Assembly (NCBI RefSeq): GCF_900111115.1 | Contig: NZ_FOGD01000005.1 | Location: 105,373-169,372 of the forward strand | From: Giesbergeria anulus | GTDB taxonomy: Bacteria > Pseudomonadota > Gammaproteobacteria > Burkholderiales > Burkholderiaceae_C | Reading direction: 5' to 3' | Length of the DNA stretch: 64,000 nucleotides | Shown here: in pieces, positions 46,966 through 56,255 of the stretch | Layout of the letters: each line of letters opens with the position of its first letter | Position numbering within the stretch: position 1 is the first letter of the stretch | Notes under the pieces: model-generated | Databases searched by the model: none | The model's input: only the letters and a program-made list of their open reading frames with translations | What the model was told of the DNA's origin: nothing | Program-made: the position numbers and the translations under genes

Positions 46966-48894
46966 TCAAACATTGGTGGCGGCCAACACTTCGCTCATGC
47001 TGGTCAGCCCTTGCAGCGCCTTTTCGATGCCATCTTGGCGCAGGGTGCGCATGCCCGCCAGCAGCGCCGACTGGCGAATCTCCATGGCTGGGGCGCGGTG
47101 GCGGATGTGTTCACGGATGGTGTCGTCACTGGCCATCAGTTCATGGATGCCAATGCGGCTCCGGTAGCCATGCTGGTCGCAATGGCTGCAGCCGTGCGCG
47201 CGCCACAGCCGGACTTCTCCTTGCGTTGAACCATAATTTTCGCGCCAGCGCTCAATCAATTGGGTTCGGGCCTCTGGTGTATTTTGCAGTGGCGAGCCGC
47301 TGCTGAGGTACTGCGAGGCCAAGCGCTCTAGCGGCTCTTGGCTCAGTACCAAAGGGGTAGCACATTGAGGGCACAGGCGGCGCACCAGCCGCTGCGCCAA
47401 AATAGCCAACAGCGAATCTGAAAAATTGAACGGATCAAGGCCGATTTCCAGTAGCCGCGCAACGCTCTCTGGGGCCGAGTTGGTGTGCAAGGTCGAGAGC
47501 ACCAAGTGCCCAGTCAAGGAGGCTTCTACGGCGATGCGTGCAGTCTCTTCGTCGCGCATTTCACCAATCATGATGACATCGGGATCAGCGCGCAAAAAGG
47601 TGCGCATGGCTGCAGCAAAAGTCCAGCCAATGCGCGGGTTGATCTGCACTTGGCGCAGGCCCGACTGGCTTATTTCAATCGGGTCTTCTGCCGTCCAGAT
47701 TTTGCGGCCCTCAGTATTGATGTCGCGGATGACTGAATGCAGCGTGGTGGTCTTGCCGCAGCCCGTGGGGCCACACACCAGCAGCAGTCCATAGGTCTTT
47801 TTTACCGCCTCGCGCAGTGCGGCCAGATGGGTCTTGTTCAGACCGATCTGCTCCAAGGGCAGCGGTTTTGCACCGGCCAGCAGCCGCAGCACCACATCTT
47901 CTAGCCCATGCGAGGTGGGTACCGTGACCACGCGCAACTCTACCGCCGAGCCACCAAAGCGGGCAAAATCAATCTTGCCGTCTTGCGGTTTGCGGTGCTC
48001 AGAAATATCCATGCTGGCCATGATTTTGATGCGGGCCACCATCGCATAACGAAAGCGCGCTGGCAATTCCAGATAGCTCATCAGCTCACCATCCACACGC
48101 AAACGGATACGCACGTTTTGGGGGTCGGGTTCGGTTTCGATGTGGATGTCGGATGCGCGGTGGGCAATGGCCTCCTCTATCACGGTGTTGATTAAGCGCA
48201 CCAAGGTGTTGTCAGATTCACTGACGACATCGGTCTCGACGGCATCGTTGTCTGGCAGCGAGCTGCTCAGGTTGCTCACTAGCTCGCGTGAGCTGGCCCG
48301 TACTTCATTGCCATTGTGGTTGGCGATGGCTGGTGTTTTGGCGGTGGCGGCAGGGTAGGTACGGTAGGCATTGGCAATGGCTGGCATCAGCGTACCGGGG
48401 GCAGCCTCTAATGGAATGAGGCGGCGTTGGGTTAAAAAGCGCAACTCATCGAGCAAAGCACGATCTGCCGGGTCGGCCATGAGCACCACCAAGGCATCCT
48501 CGCGGGCCAGCAATGGCAACACCGATTCGCGCTCGGCCACAGCGCGCGGCACCAGCGCAAGCGCCACCGGGTCAGGCACCAACTGGCCCGGATGCACTAG
48601 ATGCTTGCCCAGCCAAGAGCCAATCACGTCCTGCAATTGTGCCGGACTGACATGGCCGTATTCCACCAAAATTTGGCCGATAGAGCGCTGCTGCCCTTGC
48701 TCGCGCTCAGCCTGTTGGATTTTCAGGCTCTCGGTCAAGGCAACGGCATCCAACACCTTGGCCTGCACCAGTGCCTCACCCAAATGCCGCGCCTGTCCTA
48801 AGGTGGGGTGTGGGGTGGTAGCTAAAGCCCACAATTCGCCTGGATTGTGCGGCGTGAAATACGGTGCAACGACAGCGTCAGAAAAATCGGGCAT
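46966..48894 (-). CDS. GspE/PilB-family type II secretion/type IV pilus ATPase
   Basis: About 642 residues. An N-terminal MshEN-type domain (EALVQAKVLDAVALTESLK, then QILVEYGHVSPAQLQDVIG) is followed by the ATPase core with Walker A GPTGCGKTTT, the Asp box and Walker B-like DPDVIMIGEMRDEETA, plus a zinc-type CPQC...CSHC pair. It powers pseudopilus or pilus assembly. No other secretion genes adjoin it, so the partner system is elsewhere. Start at 48894 is chosen by content; the ribosome site is weak. Confidence 0.9.
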   Translation of the reverse strand: MPDFSDAVVAPYFTPHNPGELWALATTPHPTLGQARHLGEALVQAKVLDAVALTESLKIQQAEREQGQQRSIGQILVEYGHVSPAQLQDVIGSWLGKHLVHPGQLVPDPVALALVPRAVAERESVLPLLAREDALVVLMADPADRALLDELRFLTQRRLIPLEAAPGTLMPAIANAYRTYPAATAKTPAIANHNGNEVRASSRELVSNLSSSLPDNDAVETDVVSESDNTLVRLINTVIEEAIAHRASDIHIETEPDPQNVRIRLRVDGELMSYLELPARFRYAMVARIKIMASMDISEHRKPQDGKIDFARFGGSAVELRVVTVPTSHGLEDVVLRLLAGAKPLPLEQIGLNKTHLAALREAVKKTYGLLLVCGPTGCGKTTTLHSVIRDINTEGRKIWTAEDPIEISQSGLRQVQINPRIGWTFAAAMRTFLRADPDVIMIGEMRDEETARIAVEASLTGHLVLSTLHTNSAPESVARLLEIGLDPFNFSDSLLAILAQRLVRRLCPQCATPLVLSQEPLERLASQYLSSGSPLQNTPEARTQLIERWRENYGSTQGEVRLWRAHGCSHCDQHGYRSRIGIHELMASDDTIREHIRHRAPAMEIRQSALLAGMRTLRQDGIEKALQGLTSMSEVLAATNV

Positions 48895-48914
48895 GGTGGA
48901 TGAGAGATGTAACC

Positions 48915-48940
48915 AGATGTTGACATCTGTATACGTATAC
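48915..48940. promoter_or_regulatory. Two adjacent palindromes upstream of the GspE-like gene
   Basis: AGATGT-TG-ACATCT (48915-48928) is a perfect 6-bp inverted repeat and is followed, sharing no bases, by the perfect 12-base palindrome GTATACGTATAC (48929-48940). They lie just upstream of the gene's start and may be a regulator-binding site; the regulator is unknown. Confidence 0.35.
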
Positions 48941-49001
48941 CCTACCAGCGTTCGCGTTACCAACGCTCACAGCCCAAAACCTCATTGCCCAAGGTAGCCG
49001 A

Positions 49002-50084
49002 TCAACCCACCCTTGGCCGGGTGCCATTGCAGGCCGGGTAATCCACACAGCCCCAAAAGCGCTGGCCCACTTGCGGGCCTTTGCGCACCAAGCGCAGCAG
49101 CATGGGCTGGGCGCACACCGGGCAGTTAGGCACGCCCCCGGCAGCACCCAACGGTGCCTGTGGGGGTGTGGCCGCCACAGGCGCAGGGGTTACTGAGGCT
49201 GCTGGGGGGGGGGGCCGCACTTTGGCCACAGGCACCGGGGGGGTAGCTACTGGGGCTGGGGTAGGCGCTGGAGCTGCCGGAGCTGCCCGCCGAGGCTGCG
49301 GCGATGCTGCTGGGCGCACGGGTGCTGCCACTGGCGGCGTTTGTGCCACCGGCACCGCCTGCGCTGGACGCTGGCGGAAAATCTCTTTGGCTTGGGTTTG
49401 GTGCAGCCATTGCAGCAGCGCCGGGCCATCAATCAAGGACAGGTTGCGCCCTTGGGCAAACTCGCGCGCGGGCTTGGTAAAGCGCCCCGACGTGACCACA
49501 AAGCCGCCATCGGCCCCTTTGGCTGTCATCAGGCCAAACATCTCGCGCACCACCTCAACACTGACGCGAAATGCCTTCCACTGCTTGCACTGCACCAAAA
49601 ATTTCTCGCCATTGCGGCGCAAAATCAGATCGACGCCGCCATCGGCACCACCGCCGCCAGTCTCCTCAACATGGTAGCCCAAGCGCCGAAACACCTCGCC
49701 CACCAGCACCTCAAACTCTTGCCAAGTGATGTCGTCCAGCGCATCGGCTGCCGGGTTGGCCGTGACCTGTTGCAACAGTTGCGTGCGCTTGCGCTGCTCA
49801 CCCAACGCCAGCCACGCCCCAGCCAAGCACAACGCTGGCAGCACATACTGGCCGATAGTAGCCAGCCCACGCAGCAGCAGCGTGCCACTGTGCTGGTACA
49901 AACCCGCCAAACTGTGGACTTCAGGCCGGGGCTGGCTGGCTACATAGTGCAAGCCGATAAAAAAGGCCACGGCCAGCAGCGCCCCCAGCCACCAAGGCAG
50001 CCAAGCGGCCACGCCAATGGCGCTGCGCGTCCAAGCCTGCAACTCACCAATCGCCGTTGGCTCCTCTGGTTTACGGCGTGCCAT
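49002..50084 (-). CDS. Membrane-anchored Mrr-like restriction endonuclease-fold protein with zinc ribbon
   Basis: A 360-residue protein. Two hydrophobic segments near the N-terminus (about 25-50 and 72-92) precede an Mrr_cat domain with FEVLVGEVFRRLGYHVEETG, GGVDLIL and VQCKQW, i.e. the E...D...QxK variant of the PD-(D/E)XK site. A long Pro/Ala linker follows and a topoisomerase-type zinc ribbon (CPVCAQPM ... FWGCVDYPAC) ends it. The linker contains an 11-base C tract in the coding strand. It is encoded 18 bases downstream of topB on the same strand, a functional link in DNA handling being likely. Confidence 0.85.
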   Translation of the reverse strand: MARRKPEEPTAIGELQAWTRSAIGVAAWLPWWLGALLAVAFFIGLHYVASQPRPEVHSLAGLYQHSGTLLLRGLATIGQYVLPALCLAGAWLALGEQRKRTQLLQQVTANPAADALDDITWQEFEVLVGEVFRRLGYHVEETGGGGADGGVDLILRRNGEKFLVQCKQWKAFRVSVEVVREMFGLMTAKGADGGFVVTSGRFTKPAREFAQGRNLSLIDGPALLQWLHQTQAKEIFRQRPAQAVPVAQTPPVAAPVRPAASPQPRRAAPAAPAPTPAPVATPPVPVAKVRPPPPAASVTPAPVAATPPQAPLGAAGGVPNCPVCAQPMLLRLVRKGPQVGQRFWGCVDYPACNGTRPRVG

Positions 50085-50102
50085 GCCTTAGCCTCCGCCG
50101 CC

Positions 50103-53024
50103 TTAACCTAGGTGCTTACCAATAATGCCTGCCAGCTCAAACATGGTGATCTGAGGCTTACCAAAGACGGCCAACAGTTTGGCATCGGCATTGATGGCGC
50201 GTTTGTTGGTGGCATCTTGCAAGTTGTGCGCGTGCACATACACCCAGATTTTTTTAATCACCTCGGTGTGCAGGACGGGGTCGGTGCCAATCACCTCTGC
50301 CAGCGCAGCACTGGGCCGCTTGCCAGGGGCCAGCGCACGCGGGGCCTTGGCTACTTTGGCGGTGGTTTTGGCCGCTTTCTTGGCGAGGGCTTTTTTGGCA
50401 GGAGCAGCTTTTCCGGTTTTTTTGGCGGCAGCGGCACCGGCCTTGGGTGGGTATTTGGACTGGCGCGGCTCAAACTCAAAATTGACCTTGCCTGCCGCCT
50501 TATCCCAAAACAAAAATGCTTTAAAAGTTCGGCGCTTACGCAAGCTGTAAAACTTGTCGAGCAGATCGGTTTTGCCCGTGCTCAACAGCTTTTGCATCTG
50601 CTCGCGCTCTACCGGCTGTTGCAAGATCACGGTGCTGCTCTTGAAATCGCAGGTGGCAGCCGGTTGCGCTGGCGTTGGCACGGTATGGCTGCATACGTAG
50701 TGGCTGCCGTGCTCGTACACCGGAGCACCGCACTGTGGGCAAGCCCCCAGAGATTGCTGGCCCGCAAAATCCACCAGCTCACTAGTATCGAGAGCGTTTT
50801 TGTCTTCGCCGAAATCAAATTCGAGTTTGTAATTGTGGGTCTCCTCGTCGTAGACAAGCACAATTTCGGCCACAAAGGGCCAACCTGTTTTTTTGGAGCG
50901 GAAACCCTCCAGTGGGCCAATGTGATGGCTGGCCAGCAATTGTTCGGCCTCTGGCGGCTCAAAGGTGCGCCCGGCGGGCGACTTGCCAAACGAGAAGCCA
51001 CAAGAAGGCTCGCCCCCCAGCTTGCCCACGCAGGCATAGCGGCGGTAGTTCTCTTTCACCACGCCACCACAGTTGGGGCAGGGGGCGGCCAACTGGGCAT
51101 AGTCGCCGGGGATGGTGTCGCGGTCGTACTCTTTGGCTTTTTGCACCATGCGCTCGGTCATGGCGGCAATCTCAGCCATAAAGCTATCGCGGCTCAGTAG
51201 GCCCTTTTCCATCTGCGCCAGCTTGTATTCCCATTCGCCGGTCAGGTCAGCGCGTGACAGCTCTTTGACGCCCAAGCCACGCAGCAGCGTCATCAACTGA
51301 AACGCTTTGGCGGTCGGGATGATTTCGCGCCCTTCGCGCAGCATGTATTTTTCAGTGAGCAAGCCCTCAATGATGGCGGCGCGTGTGGCGGGCGTGCCCA
51401 AGCCCTTGTCGCGCATCGCCTCGCGCATGGTTTCGTCTTCTACCTGCTTGCCCGCGCTTTCCATCGCCCCCAACAAGGTGGATTCCGAATAGCGTGCCGG
51501 GGGTCGGGTTTTGAGCGCTTTAGGCTCCACCTGCTGCGCCAGCGGCTGCTCGCCGGGCTGCACCGGCACCAAGTTTTGGCCCTTGTCGCCGTCTTTGGCT
51601 TCGGGCACTTCGCTGGCGGCATCTTTGCCATAAATCGCCAACCAACCGGGCTTGACCAGCACTTTGCCCTCGGTTTTGAAGTGGTAGCTTTGCCCAGCTT
51701 GCTCCACCTTGCTGATGCGGGTCGTGACCAAGTATTCGGCGCTAGGGAAAAACACCGCCATAAAGCGGCGCGCTACCAAATCGTAGAGCTTTTGTTCCAA
51801 CTCACTCAAATCCCCCGGAGCCTGCAAAGTCGGGATGATGGCAAAGTGATCCGACACCTTGCTGTTGTCAAAAATACGCTTGCTGGGCCGGATATAGCCT
51901 TGGTTGAGCGCGGTTTGCGCGTGCGGTGCCAAATGCGCCATGCCGCTGCCTGCCAGCATGGCAAAGGTTTGCTGGGCCACCGGCACATAGTCTTCGGGCA
52001 GGGCGCGCGAATCGGTGCGCGGGTAAGTCAGGGCCTTGTGGCGCTCGTACAGGCTTTGCGCCAGCGCCAGCGTGGTTTTGGCCGAAAAGCCAAACTTGCT
52101 GTTGGCCTCGCGTTGCAGGCTGGTCAGGTCAAACAGCAGGCCACTGGCTTGGGTGGCTGGCTTGCTCTCTTCCGTGACTTGGGCAGGGCGGCCCCGCGTG
52201 GCATCGGCAATGGCTTGGGCTTGTTGTGCCGACCACACCCGGTCGGCGCGCTGCTCAGGATCGTCGGTTTTTTTCCACTGCGGATCAAACCAGCGCCCCG
52301 GATAGTCTCCGGCTTGGGCGGCAAAGCTGGCGTGAATTTCCCAATAATCGCGGCTGATAAATTTGCGGATTTTTTCTTCGCGCTCCACCACCAGCGACAA
52401 GGTGGGCGTTTGCACCCGGCCCACCGTGGTCAAGAAAAAACCACCATCGCGCGAGTTAAACGCCGTCATCGCCCGTGTGCCATTAATACCGACCAGCCAG
52501 TCGGACTCGGAGCGGCTGCGCGCCGCATCGGCCAGCCCCTGCATTTGCGCATCGCTGCGCAACTGGTTAAAGCCATCACGAATCGCCTGTGGCGTCATCG
52601 ATTGCAACCACAGCCGCTGCACCGGCTTGCCCAGCGGCGCGGCCCCTCCGGCGTACTGCTCAATCAGACGAAAAATCAACTCACCCTCACGCCCAGCGTC
52701 ACAGGCGTTGATGAGCTCGATCACATCATTGCGCTGGGCCTGCTTGACCACGGCGCTCAAGCGGCTTTTAGTTTTTTCTACCGGCTGCAATTCAAAGTAG
52801 GGCGGAATCACTGGCAGATGGGCAAAGCTCCACTTGCCGCGTTTCACGTCAAACTCTTCTGGGGCCTTGATTTCTAACAAATGGCCTACGGCGCTGGTAA
52901 CCACATAGCGCTCATTCTCAAAATGGTCGTCGTGCTTGTCAAACTTGCCCACCACCGGGGTGAGGGCGCGCACAATGTCTTGGGCTACCGAAGGCTTCTC
53001 GGCAATGACCAGGGTCTTGCTCAT
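50103..53024 (-). CDS. topB: DNA topoisomerase III with C-terminal SWIB domain
   Basis: A 973-residue type IA topoisomerase. The TOPRIM domain begins MSKTLVIAEKPSVAQDIV and includes DAGREGELIF; the catalytic Tyr lies in TYPRTDSRALPEDY. Zinc-ribbon repeats follow (CPNCGG, CPQCGAPVY). The tail is a Lys/Ala-rich, histone H1-like linker and then a SWIB/MDM2 domain (ALAEVIGTDPVLHTEVIKKI ... KLLAVFG, about residues 885-970). The SWIB extension is absent from E. coli TopB. The enzyme resolves single-strand interlinks during replication and recombination. Confidence 0.93.
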   Translation of the reverse strand: MSKTLVIAEKPSVAQDIVRALTPVVGKFDKHDDHFENERYVVTSAVGHLLEIKAPEEFDVKRGKWSFAHLPVIPPYFELQPVEKTKSRLSAVVKQAQRNDVIELINACDAGREGELIFRLIEQYAGGAAPLGKPVQRLWLQSMTPQAIRDGFNQLRSDAQMQGLADAARSRSESDWLVGINGTRAMTAFNSRDGGFFLTTVGRVQTPTLSLVVEREEKIRKFISRDYWEIHASFAAQAGDYPGRWFDPQWKKTDDPEQRADRVWSAQQAQAIADATRGRPAQVTEESKPATQASGLLFDLTSLQREANSKFGFSAKTTLALAQSLYERHKALTYPRTDSRALPEDYVPVAQQTFAMLAGSGMAHLAPHAQTALNQGYIRPSKRIFDNSKVSDHFAIIPTLQAPGDLSELEQKLYDLVARRFMAVFFPSAEYLVTTRISKVEQAGQSYHFKTEGKVLVKPGWLAIYGKDAASEVPEAKDGDKGQNLVPVQPGEQPLAQQVEPKALKTRPPARYSESTLLGAMESAGKQVEDETMREAMRDKGLGTPATRAAIIEGLLTEKYMLREGREIIPTAKAFQLMTLLRGLGVKELSRADLTGEWEYKLAQMEKGLLSRDSFMAEIAAMTERMVQKAKEYDRDTIPGDYAQLAAPCPNCGGVVKENYRRYACVGKLGGEPSCGFSFGKSPAGRTFEPPEAEQLLASHHIGPLEGFRSKKTGWPFVAEIVLVYDEETHNYKLEFDFGEDKNALDTSELVDFAGQQSLGACPQCGAPVYEHGSHYVCSHTVPTPAQPAATCDFKSSTVILQQPVEREQMQKLLSTGKTDLLDKFYSLRKRRTFKAFLFWDKAAGKVNFEFEPRQSKYPPKAGAAAAKKTGKAAPAKKALAKKAAKTTAKVAKAPRALAPGKRPSAALAEVIGTDPVLHTEVIKKIWVYVHAHNLQDATNKRAINADAKLLAVFGKPQITMFELAGIIGKHLG

Positions 53025-53152
53025 GGGGCAATTTCTCTCTATCGGAAAATTTTTGCACCCGGCCTAGCGGGCCGGGCGCTTCTACAATCTGGGTTCTTCG
53101 CGCGTACACGCGCACGCGCATGTGTGCCCATTAAACTTAACAGAGTTTTGCT

Positions 53153-53677
53153 ATGCCCCGCACCGCGCCTTCCATCAGCCCTTTTGGGGGCCGCCGCATC
53201 CAAACCCGCCGCTCAGGGGTTCATGGTAAGGGCGTCTTTGCCCTGCAAGACATCGCCGAGGGTGAAGCCATTATCGAATACACCGGCCAAGTTATCACGT
53301 GGGAGGAGGCACAAAACCGCCACCCGCACGACCCGCTGCAACCCAACCACACCTTTTACTTCCATGTCGATGAAGACCGCGTGATTGATGCCTTCTTTGG
53401 CGGCAACTCCTCGCGCTGGATCAACCACAGTTGCAACCCCAACTGCTACGCCGATGAGCGCGGGGGGCGCATCTTTATCACCGCCCTGCGCAACATTGCC
53501 GCAGGCGAAGAACTGAACTACGACTACGGCCTGATGCTCGACGAGCGCTACACAGCCAAACTCAAGGCTCAATACCCTTGCTGGTGTGGCACCAGCGCCT
53601 GCCGAGGCACCTTGCTCGCTCCCAAGCGCGGCTGGATGCCACCTATGCCCGGCAACAGTCCCAAGGGGGGCGTATGA
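53153..53677 (+). CDS. SET-domain protein (putative protein-lysine methyltransferase)
   Basis: A 174-residue protein that is essentially a SET domain plus post-SET. GVHGKGVFALQDIAEGEAIIE opens the domain, RWINHSCNPNCYAD is the NHS motif for S-adenosylmethionine, GEELNYDYG carries the catalytic Tyr region and CWCGTSACRGT the post-SET zinc cysteines. Bacterial SET proteins are uncommon outside certain groups and their targets are mostly unknown. Its stop overlaps the birA start, so they are co-transcribed. The ribosome site is weak. Confidence 0.9.
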   Translation: MPRTAPSISPFGGRRIQTRRSGVHGKGVFALQDIAEGEAIIEYTGQVITWEEAQNRHPHDPLQPNHTFYFHVDEDRVIDAFFGGNSSRWINHSCNPNCYADERGGRIFITALRNIAAGEELNYDYGLMLDERYTAKLKAQYPCWCGTSACRGTLLAPKRGWMPPMPGNSPKGGV

Positions 53678-54537
53678 GCGCCCCGCTGCGCTGGCCCGCT
53701 GAGGCCCTCTGGGAGGCCATCGCCCCACAATGGCCTGGCTTTACTGTCGAAGTGCTGCCAAGCATCGACTCCAGCAACACCGAGCTGATGCGCCGCGCCC
53801 GCAGCGGCCAATACGACCCGATTTTGCTGGTAGCTGAAGAGCAAACCGCAGGCCGGGGGCGGCTGGGCCGCCAATGGCAAGGCCAGCCGGGCGATACCTT
53901 GATGTTCTCGCTGGGCCTGCCGCTGGCACCGCGAGACTGGTCGGGCTTATCACTGGCGGTGGGCGTGAGCGTGGCCGAAAGCCTGCAACCCGTGCTGCCC
54001 CCTGCGGGCAGCAGCCAACCGCGCCTGAGCCTGAAATGGCCCAACGATCTGTGGCTGTGCAATAGCCACGGCGAGCGCAAGCTCGGCGGTATTTTGGTTG
54101 AGACGGCCAGCTTTGTGGCCCCACAAACGCAAGTGGTGCCCATGCACACCAGCCCGGCCACGCGCTATGTGGTGATTGGTATTGGGCTCAATCTGCGCCC
54201 ACCAGACCACAGCGGGCTGTCTTTGCCTGCTGCGGGCCTGCAAGAGATAGATGCCCACATCGACGCCCCTGCTGCCCTGCTGCGGGTGGTGCCCCCCCTG
54301 CTGGCCATGCTGCAAGCCTTTGAGCACTATGGCTTTGGCCCGGTGCAAGCGCGCTTTGACCTGCGTGACGCCCTGCAAAACCGCAGCGTGGTGCTCAGTG
54401 ATGGTCAAACCGGCACCGCGCATGGCGTGGGCGAAGACGGCGCGCTGCGCGTCATGACGGCGCAAGGGATGCAGTGCATCACCAGCGCTGAAATCAGCGT
54501 GCGCCCGGCCAGTGCCGCTGCCACCCTGCCCGCCTAA
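53674..54537 (+). CDS. birA: Biotin-[acetyl-CoA carboxylase] ligase (BirA, no repressor domain)
   Basis: A 287-residue biotin protein ligase with AGRGRLGRQWQ, the biotin/ATP loop, and KWPNDLWL followed by KLGGILVE. It lacks the N-terminal helix-turn-helix of E. coli BirA, so it is a class I ligase that only attaches biotin. It starts within the SET-gene stop (ATGA). A longer frame open to 53578 overlaps the SET gene and is rejected. Confidence 0.94.
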   Translation: MSAPLRWPAEALWEAIAPQWPGFTVEVLPSIDSSNTELMRRARSGQYDPILLVAEEQTAGRGRLGRQWQGQPGDTLMFSLGLPLAPRDWSGLSLAVGVSVAESLQPVLPPAGSSQPRLSLKWPNDLWLCNSHGERKLGGILVETASFVAPQTQVVPMHTSPATRYVVIGIGLNLRPPDHSGLSLPAAGLQEIDAHIDAPAALLRVVPPLLAMLQAFEHYGFGPVQARFDLRDALQNRSVVLSDGQTGTAHGVGEDGALRVMTAQGMQCITSAEISVRPASAAATLPA

Positions 54538-54549
54538 CCTGTTGTTGCC

Positions 54550-55431
54550 ATGTTACGTTTTACCGTTTTGATTTTGGCACTGGCCAACGCAGGCTACTAC
54601 GCTTGGGCGCATGGGCTGATGCCCTTGGGCCAAAGCACCAGCAGTGCCGAGGCCGAGCCTCAGCGCCTAGCGCAGCAACTGCACCCCGACGCCCTGCGCA
54701 TCGTGCCCAAGGCTGGCGCAGGCACCCCCGCCCCCGAAGAAGCTCCCAGCACCAGCACTGCCACCAAATCTGCGCCAGTAGCCGCTACGCCCCCGGCAGC
54801 ATCCCCCGCACCGGCACAGGCACCGACACCGGCACCCACCGCCCCAACTGCCGTGCCAACGCCTACACTGACACCAGCAGCCATAGCAGTCACAGCCGCA
54901 GCTGTGCCAGCCCTGGCTCTCGCTGCTGCCCAGTCAGAGAGCAAACCTGAAGCTAAAACACCCGCCAAAGCCGAGCCTAGCGCCATCTGCTTGCAGGCTG
55001 GGGCCTTTAATGCGGCACAGGCCGATGTGCTGCGCAGAGCCTTGGGCAGCAGCCTGCCCGCAGACAGTTGGAGCCTGAGCAACGCCACCCTGCCGGGGCG
55101 CTGGATGGTCTATATGGGCCGCTTTCCTGACCTCAATACGTTGGATAAAAAACGTAAAGAGTTGCAAGCGCGCGATGTGCCTTATGACCGACCGCAGATT
55201 GCTGCACTGGAGCCGGGCCTGTCGCTGGGGCGCTACTCCACCGAAGAGGCTGCCGAGCGCGCGCTGGCCCAGTTGGGCACCAAAGGCGTGCGCAGCGCCC
55301 GTGTGGTGCCAGAACGCGCCGAAACTCCGGCCTTTGTGCTGCGCCTGCCTGCCGTTGCGCCAGACGCCCGCCAGCGCATCAACGCTACCCTGCGCCGGGC
55401 ACTAGCGGGCAAAACTTTGCGCCCCTGCTAG
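54550..55431 (+). CDS. SPOR-domain cell-envelope protein
   Basis: A 293-residue protein with an N-terminal membrane anchor (LRFTVLILALANAGYYAWA), a long Ala/Pro/Thr linker (about 50-135) and a C-terminal SPOR-like domain (CLQAGAFNAAQADVLRRAL ... WMVYMGRF ... SLGRYSTEEAAERALAQLG). SPOR domains bind denuded peptidoglycan at division sites. It follows birA by 12 bases and is probably in its operon. Confidence 0.85.
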   Translation: MLRFTVLILALANAGYYAWAHGLMPLGQSTSSAEAEPQRLAQQLHPDALRIVPKAGAGTPAPEEAPSTSTATKSAPVAATPPAASPAPAQAPTPAPTAPTAVPTPTLTPAAIAVTAAAVPALALAAAQSESKPEAKTPAKAEPSAICLQAGAFNAAQADVLRRALGSSLPADSWSLSNATLPGRWMVYMGRFPDLNTLDKKRKELQARDVPYDRPQIAALEPGLSLGRYSTEEAAERALAQLGTKGVRSARVVPERAETPAFVLRLPAVAPDARQRINATLRRALAGKTLRPC

Positions 55432-55454
55432 CACCACTTTCTCACACGGCGTTC

Positions 55455-56144
55455 TCAGAGGCCCCCTGTGGCCTTGAGAGAAGCCAAGGTGCTTTGCTGA
55501 CTTTTAAGCGTATTGGCGCGCTGGTTGAACGTGGAAAGCGACAGCCCCACATTGCCGTCTGCGGCCAGTTCTTTGGAGGCGGTTTTGTCCACTTGCTTGC
55601 CCATTTTGACCAGCGTGGCCCGGACACCCGTGGCGTCGGCTTTTTGGGCGGCATCGAACTTTTTGGTGTCTAAAGACAGCGTGCCATCGGTGCCCACGCT
55701 AAAGCCGATTTTTTTGAGTGCCTCTAGCGCGGGTCGGTCTGCGCTGATAGCATTTTGCAAGCCTTTATTGGTGCGGTTGGCGCTGGAAGTAAGCGCCATG
55801 TCACCGGGAGCCGCCGCCGTGGTTTTGGCGGTGGTGAGGGCACTGTTAAACGCAGTGACAAAATCAGCGGCAGCAGTTTTTTCTGCGGCACTGGTCGCGG
55901 TGGCAGACAACCCGCCCAGCGCGTGGGCTGCCAATTGCGCTCCGGATACCGATGATTTGAGTTTGCCCAAAGACGAAAGCTGCACGCTGGTGGCATCCAC
56001 TTGCGCTTGAATGCGTTTTTCGGCTTTTTCCAGCCCAGCCGTGACGGCTGCACCCACCTTATCCGCCGCTGGGGAGCTGGTTTTTGCACCCACCCCCGTG
56101 TACTTGGCGGATGCACTGGTAATGACGAAATCGTTGATATTCAT
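55455..56144 (-). CDS. Short FliD-like/unknown secreted-type helical protein
   Basis: A 229-residue Ala/Thr/Ser-rich protein. The part around LKKIGFSVGTDGTLSLDTKKFDAA resembles the C-terminal region of FliD-type flagellar capping proteins, but it is far shorter than FliD and lacks an obvious N-terminal FliD domain. No flagellar genes adjoin. AGGAG precedes the ATG. It may be an orphan FliD_C-like protein; confidence in that relation is moderate to low. Confidence 0.55.
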   Translation of the reverse strand: MNINDFVITSASAKYTGVGAKTSSPAADKVGAAVTAGLEKAEKRIQAQVDATSVQLSSLGKLKSSVSGAQLAAHALGGLSATATSAAEKTAAADFVTAFNSALTTAKTTAAAPGDMALTSSANRTNKGLQNAISADRPALEALKKIGFSVGTDGTLSLDTKKFDAAQKADATGVRATLVKMGKQVDKTASKELAADGNVGLSLSTFNQRANTLKSQQSTLASLKATGGL

Positions 56145-56255
56145 GATACGTCGCTCCTACAAAGGGCCAGTCTATACCTCGTGCGCAGATTTATCTAGCC
56201 AAACCTTTTTCACATTGAAGGAGTCTTTGGCAAACTGGTATGTCATGGGATGAGG

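Noticed and set aside
51576..52877. Plus-strand open frame of 433 residues
   Set aside because: Lies entirely opposite topB, whose catalytic motifs are clear; it is a coding shadow.
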